Assembly: GCA_025463765.1 (NCBI GenBank)
Contig: JAODBC010000068.1
Span: forward strand, 1-52,183
DNA: 52,183 nucleotides
Direction of reading: 5' to 3'
Origin: Subtercola sp.
GTDB taxonomy: Bacteria > Actinomycetota > Actinomycetes > Actinomycetales > Microbacteriaceae
The notes beneath the pieces were generated by a model. That model did not search any database. It saw only the letters and a program-made list of their open reading frames with translations, and had not been told where the DNA came from. Of this stretch, positions 50,389 through 52,183 are shown piece by piece. How positions within the stretch are numbered: the stretch's first letter is position 1; each line of letters opens with the position of its first letter. The position numbers were made by a program, and so were the translations under genes.

Positions 50389-51155
50389 CTACGCTCGACG
50401 ACCTCATCTCCGCAGACGACGGCGCGGTGCTCGTGCGCGACATCGGCGACATCCGAGTCGTCGTGCTCAACAGACCGGCCAAGCGCAACGCCCTCTCGCG
50501 CGACATGCGCCGCACTCTCGCGAGCGCCTTCGACTCGGCCTCTGCCGACGACAGCGTTCGAGTGGTCGTGCTCACGGGGGCCGGCGGATCGTTCTGCGCG
50601 GGGCTGGATACGAGTGAGCCGCCGCTGCCAGGAGTGACCGTGGCCGTGCGCCCCAACCCGGGGGAAGCGGCCCTCGCCTTCCCGAAGCCGCTCATCGCGG
50701 CGGTCGACGGCGTCTGTGTGACGGGCGGCCTCGAACTCGCGCTGAGCTGCTCGTTCGTCATTGCCTCCGGCAGTGCGAGATTCGCCGACACGCACGCGAA
50801 ATTCGCACTCCTCCCTGCCTGGGGGCTGACGGCTCTGCTCCCGCGAGCGATCGGCGTGCGACGCGCACGGCAGCTCTCGCTGACGGGTACGTTCATCGAT
50901 TCGGCCACAGCTTTGAGTTGGGGGCTCGTGAACGAAGTCGTGCCGGGCCCCGTGGCGCTCGACCGCGCACTCGTACTCGCCGAGAGCATCGCCGCGACCG
51001 ATCGACTCTCGCAACGGACTCAGCTGTCGTTGATCGCGCGAACGATCGATCTTTCGCTGGGCGAAGCGATCGCCGAAGAGCGGCACGCCGCCGAGGCGTG
51101 GGAGCAACGGCGGCGCAACCCGATAACCGATGATGAGCCGGAGGCGCTCCGATGA
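50385..51155 (+). CDS. Enoyl-CoA hydratase/isomerase (crotonase family)
   Basis: 256 residues from ATG overlapping the previous stop (ATGA). VVVLNRPAKRNALSRDMRRT, VVVLTGAGGSFCAGLDTSEP (oxyanion hole), KPLIAAVDGVCVTGGLELAL, SARFADTHAKFALLPAWGLT and SLTGTFIDSATALSWGLVNE are standard crotonase segments. WGLT replaces the more usual Gly-rich turn next to the second catalytic Glu position, so the reaction could be hydration, isomerisation or C-C cleavage of a cyclic diketone as in 6-oxocamphor hydrolase-type enzymes. It sits between the NPD-type and SMP-30 genes. Confidence 0.93.
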   Translation: MTTLDDLISADDGAVLVRDIGDIRVVVLNRPAKRNALSRDMRRTLASAFDSASADDSVRVVVLTGAGGSFCAGLDTSEPPLPGVTVAVRPNPGEAALAFPKPLIAAVDGVCVTGGLELALSCSFVIASGSARFADTHAKFALLPAWGLTALLPRAIGVRRARQLSLTGTFIDSATALSWGLVNEVVPGPVALDRALVLAESIAATDRLSQRTQLSLIARTIDLSLGEAIAEERHAAEAWEQRRRNPITDDEPEALR

Positions 51156-52036
51156 AGACGATCACAGACTTCGAGGTGGCGATCCCCCACGACGCCGAAC
51201 TGGGTGAGGCCCCCAGCTGGGATCCGGCGGGCGCACTTCTCTGGGTCGACATGTGGCGCAACCAGATACTACGCACCGACCTGACGACCGGGCACACCGA
51301 CGCACAGGTCTTGCCCGAGCCGGCGGGCTCGATCGTTCCGGCCCAGTCTGGAGGGTACCTGTTCACCGATCCGAGCGGGTTCTGGCACCTGCCCGATTTC
51401 GGCGCTGAGCCTCGACTCGTCGCGGCTGTCGAGAGCGAGATGCCCGAGACACGCATGAACGACGGAAAGTGCGATCCGCTGGGCCGAATGTGGTCGGGGA
51501 GCATGTACTGCAAGGCCGCTGAGGGTGTCGGCTCGCTCTACCGGCTCGATCACGATGGGGTCGCGACGGAGGCCGTTGCCGGCACCCGCATCCCCAACGG
51601 CCTCGCCTTCAGTCCGGATGCCCGCACCCTCTACTTCATTGACACCGCGCTGAAGACCGTCGACGTGATCAGACTCGACGGCGACGGAACACCCGTCTCC
51701 CGGGAGCTGTTGATCGACGTGTCGCCCTTCGCTGGAATCCCCGACGGCATGACCATCGACGACGACGGGTGCCTCTGGATCGCCTTCGCTCAGTCGTCCC
51801 AGCTTCGGCGCATCACACCCAGCGGAAAGCTCGACACCATCGTGGAACTGCCCGTGCCGTACGTGATGAGTGTCGCATTCGGCGGGGAGGGTCTTCGCAC
51901 TCTCTTCGTGACCACGGCGCGCGGCCCGCTTTCTGCCGAGCAGCGCGCCGAACAACCACTCGCCGGAAGCGTGCTCGCCGTGCATCCGGCGTCGCATGGG
52001 GTGCCCGAGACGCCCTTCGGCGGTGCTCTCGGCTGA
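51152..52036 (+). CDS. SMP-30/gluconolactonase-family lactonase
   Basis: 294 residues from ATG overlapping the previous stop (ATGA). Six-bladed propeller motifs: GEAPSWDPAGALLWVDMWRN with the metal-binding Glu, TRMNDGKCDPLGRMWSGSMY (Asn-Asp ligands), IPNGLAFSPDARTLYFIDTA (Asn ligand) and GIPDGMTIDDDGCLWIAFAQ (Asp ligand). It is a calcium- or zinc-dependent lactone hydrolase. In a BVMO cluster it is the natural candidate for opening the lactone made from a cyclic ketone. It is the last gene of the four-gene operon. Confidence 0.93.
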   Translation: MKTITDFEVAIPHDAELGEAPSWDPAGALLWVDMWRNQILRTDLTTGHTDAQVLPEPAGSIVPAQSGGYLFTDPSGFWHLPDFGAEPRLVAAVESEMPETRMNDGKCDPLGRMWSGSMYCKAAEGVGSLYRLDHDGVATEAVAGTRIPNGLAFSPDARTLYFIDTALKTVDVIRLDGDGTPVSRELLIDVSPFAGIPDGMTIDDDGCLWIAFAQSSQLRRITPSGKLDTIVELPVPYVMSVAFGGEGLRTLFVTTARGPLSAEQRAEQPLAGSVLAVHPASHGVPETPFGGALG

Positions 52037-52081
52037 GCACCGGTCGCAACAGCGGCGCTCGCATCGCGTCGAGGTCTTCGG

Positions 52082-52183
52082 CTAGGCCAAGGCCACGCGC
52101 CGCCGAATCGTCAGCGCGTGCGTCGTGAGTGCGGCACACACGACGGCGCAGCCGATCGCGGCAAGGGCGAACGCGAGATCGAT
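52082..52183 (-). CDS. C-terminal end of a membrane protein, partial
   Basis: The frame is open from the right edge: IDLAFALAAIGCAVVCAALT then THALTIRRRVALA and a TAG stop. One hydrophobic helix followed by an Arg-rich tail is the usual end of a transporter such as an MFS permease. It converges on the SMP-30 gene. The rest lies outside the window. Confidence 0.45.
   Translation of the reverse strand: MDLAFALAAIGCAVVCAALTTHALTIRRRVALA

Noticed and set aside
13500..52183. A second att copy marking the right end of element 2
   Set aside because: I could not find another copy of the tRNA 3' core; the right end is lost or outside the window.

Overview
The window looks like high-GC actinobacterial DNA. 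Codons favour G/C in third position, GTG and TTG starts are frequent, three lipoprotein solute-binding proteins carry actinobacterial-style signal peptides, and one short-chain dehydrogenase belongs to the mycofactocin-coupled type. I cannot name a genus. From about 29 kb rightward the spacers become visibly more AT-rich (TATAAT-like boxes, runs of A/T), so the right half may have a different recent history from the left half.

Region 1 (1 to about 15.9 kb) is integrative-element DNA. A three-gene integration module (tyrosine integrase, HTH excisionase-like protein, Cys4 zinc-finger protein) occurs twice in the same order and orientation, at 1-2.08 kb and 13.4-15.9 kb, with conserved spacers. 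A 3' tRNA fragment, probably tRNA-Ala, lies inside the 3' end of the second integrase gene. The simplest reading is two related elements integrated in tandem at the 3' end of one tRNA gene, with the intact tRNA left of the window. The cargo of the first element (2.2-13.2 kb) looks defensive: a DUF4041/T5orf172 GIY-YIG-like protein, a PD-(D/E)XK-type protein, a large AAA ATPase with a zinc-hook-like CxxC and an R-x3-E...H C-terminus (RloC/PrrC-like), a divergent OLD-type ATPase-TOPRIM nuclease, an AlbA-like-domain protein disrupted by an 8-bp tandem duplication, and a small Tyr/Trp-rich secreted protein.

Region 2 (about 15.9-18.6 kb) is a scar: an IS110 3' remnant and an IS256-type 5' remnant, both with frameshifts, then a 5'-truncated enoyl-CoA hydratase placed head-to-head with a 5'-truncated, stop-containing amidohydrolase.

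Region 3 (18.7-27.6 kb) is an IclR-controlled catabolic and uptake locus: IclR regulator, SDR, NMT1/SsuA-type binding lipoprotein, a decayed PRISE-like reductase, ABC permease, SnoaL-like protein, ABC ATPase, a cyclohexanone-monooxygenase-like Baeyer-Villiger enzyme (BVMO) and another SDR. Four promoters share a TTGACA -35 box, and five spacers contain TTCCACA/TGTGGAA or a one-base variant, so this looks like one small regulon.

Region 4 (27.6-52 kb) is a larger catabolic cluster: thiolase, HSD10-like SDR, SnoaL-like protein, two overlapping metallo-beta-lactamase-fold genes, two paralogous branched-chain-type binding lipoproteins, Zn-alcohol dehydrogenase, a HAPMO-like BVMO, a mycofactocin-type SDR, a cyclase-family hydrolase, a third BVMO followed by a 50-residue membrane peptide, two IclR and two FadR-type GntR regulators, and a tightly overlapping operon encoding acyl-CoA ligase, nitronate-monooxygenase-like protein, enoyl-CoA hydratase and SMP-30 lactonase. 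Together the enzymes suggest alicyclic (possibly terpenoid) degradation: alcohol to ketone (SDR/ADH), ketone to lactone (BVMO), lactone opening (SMP-30 and perhaps cyclase or MBL enzymes), CoA activation and beta-oxidation. The substrate cannot be read from the sequence.
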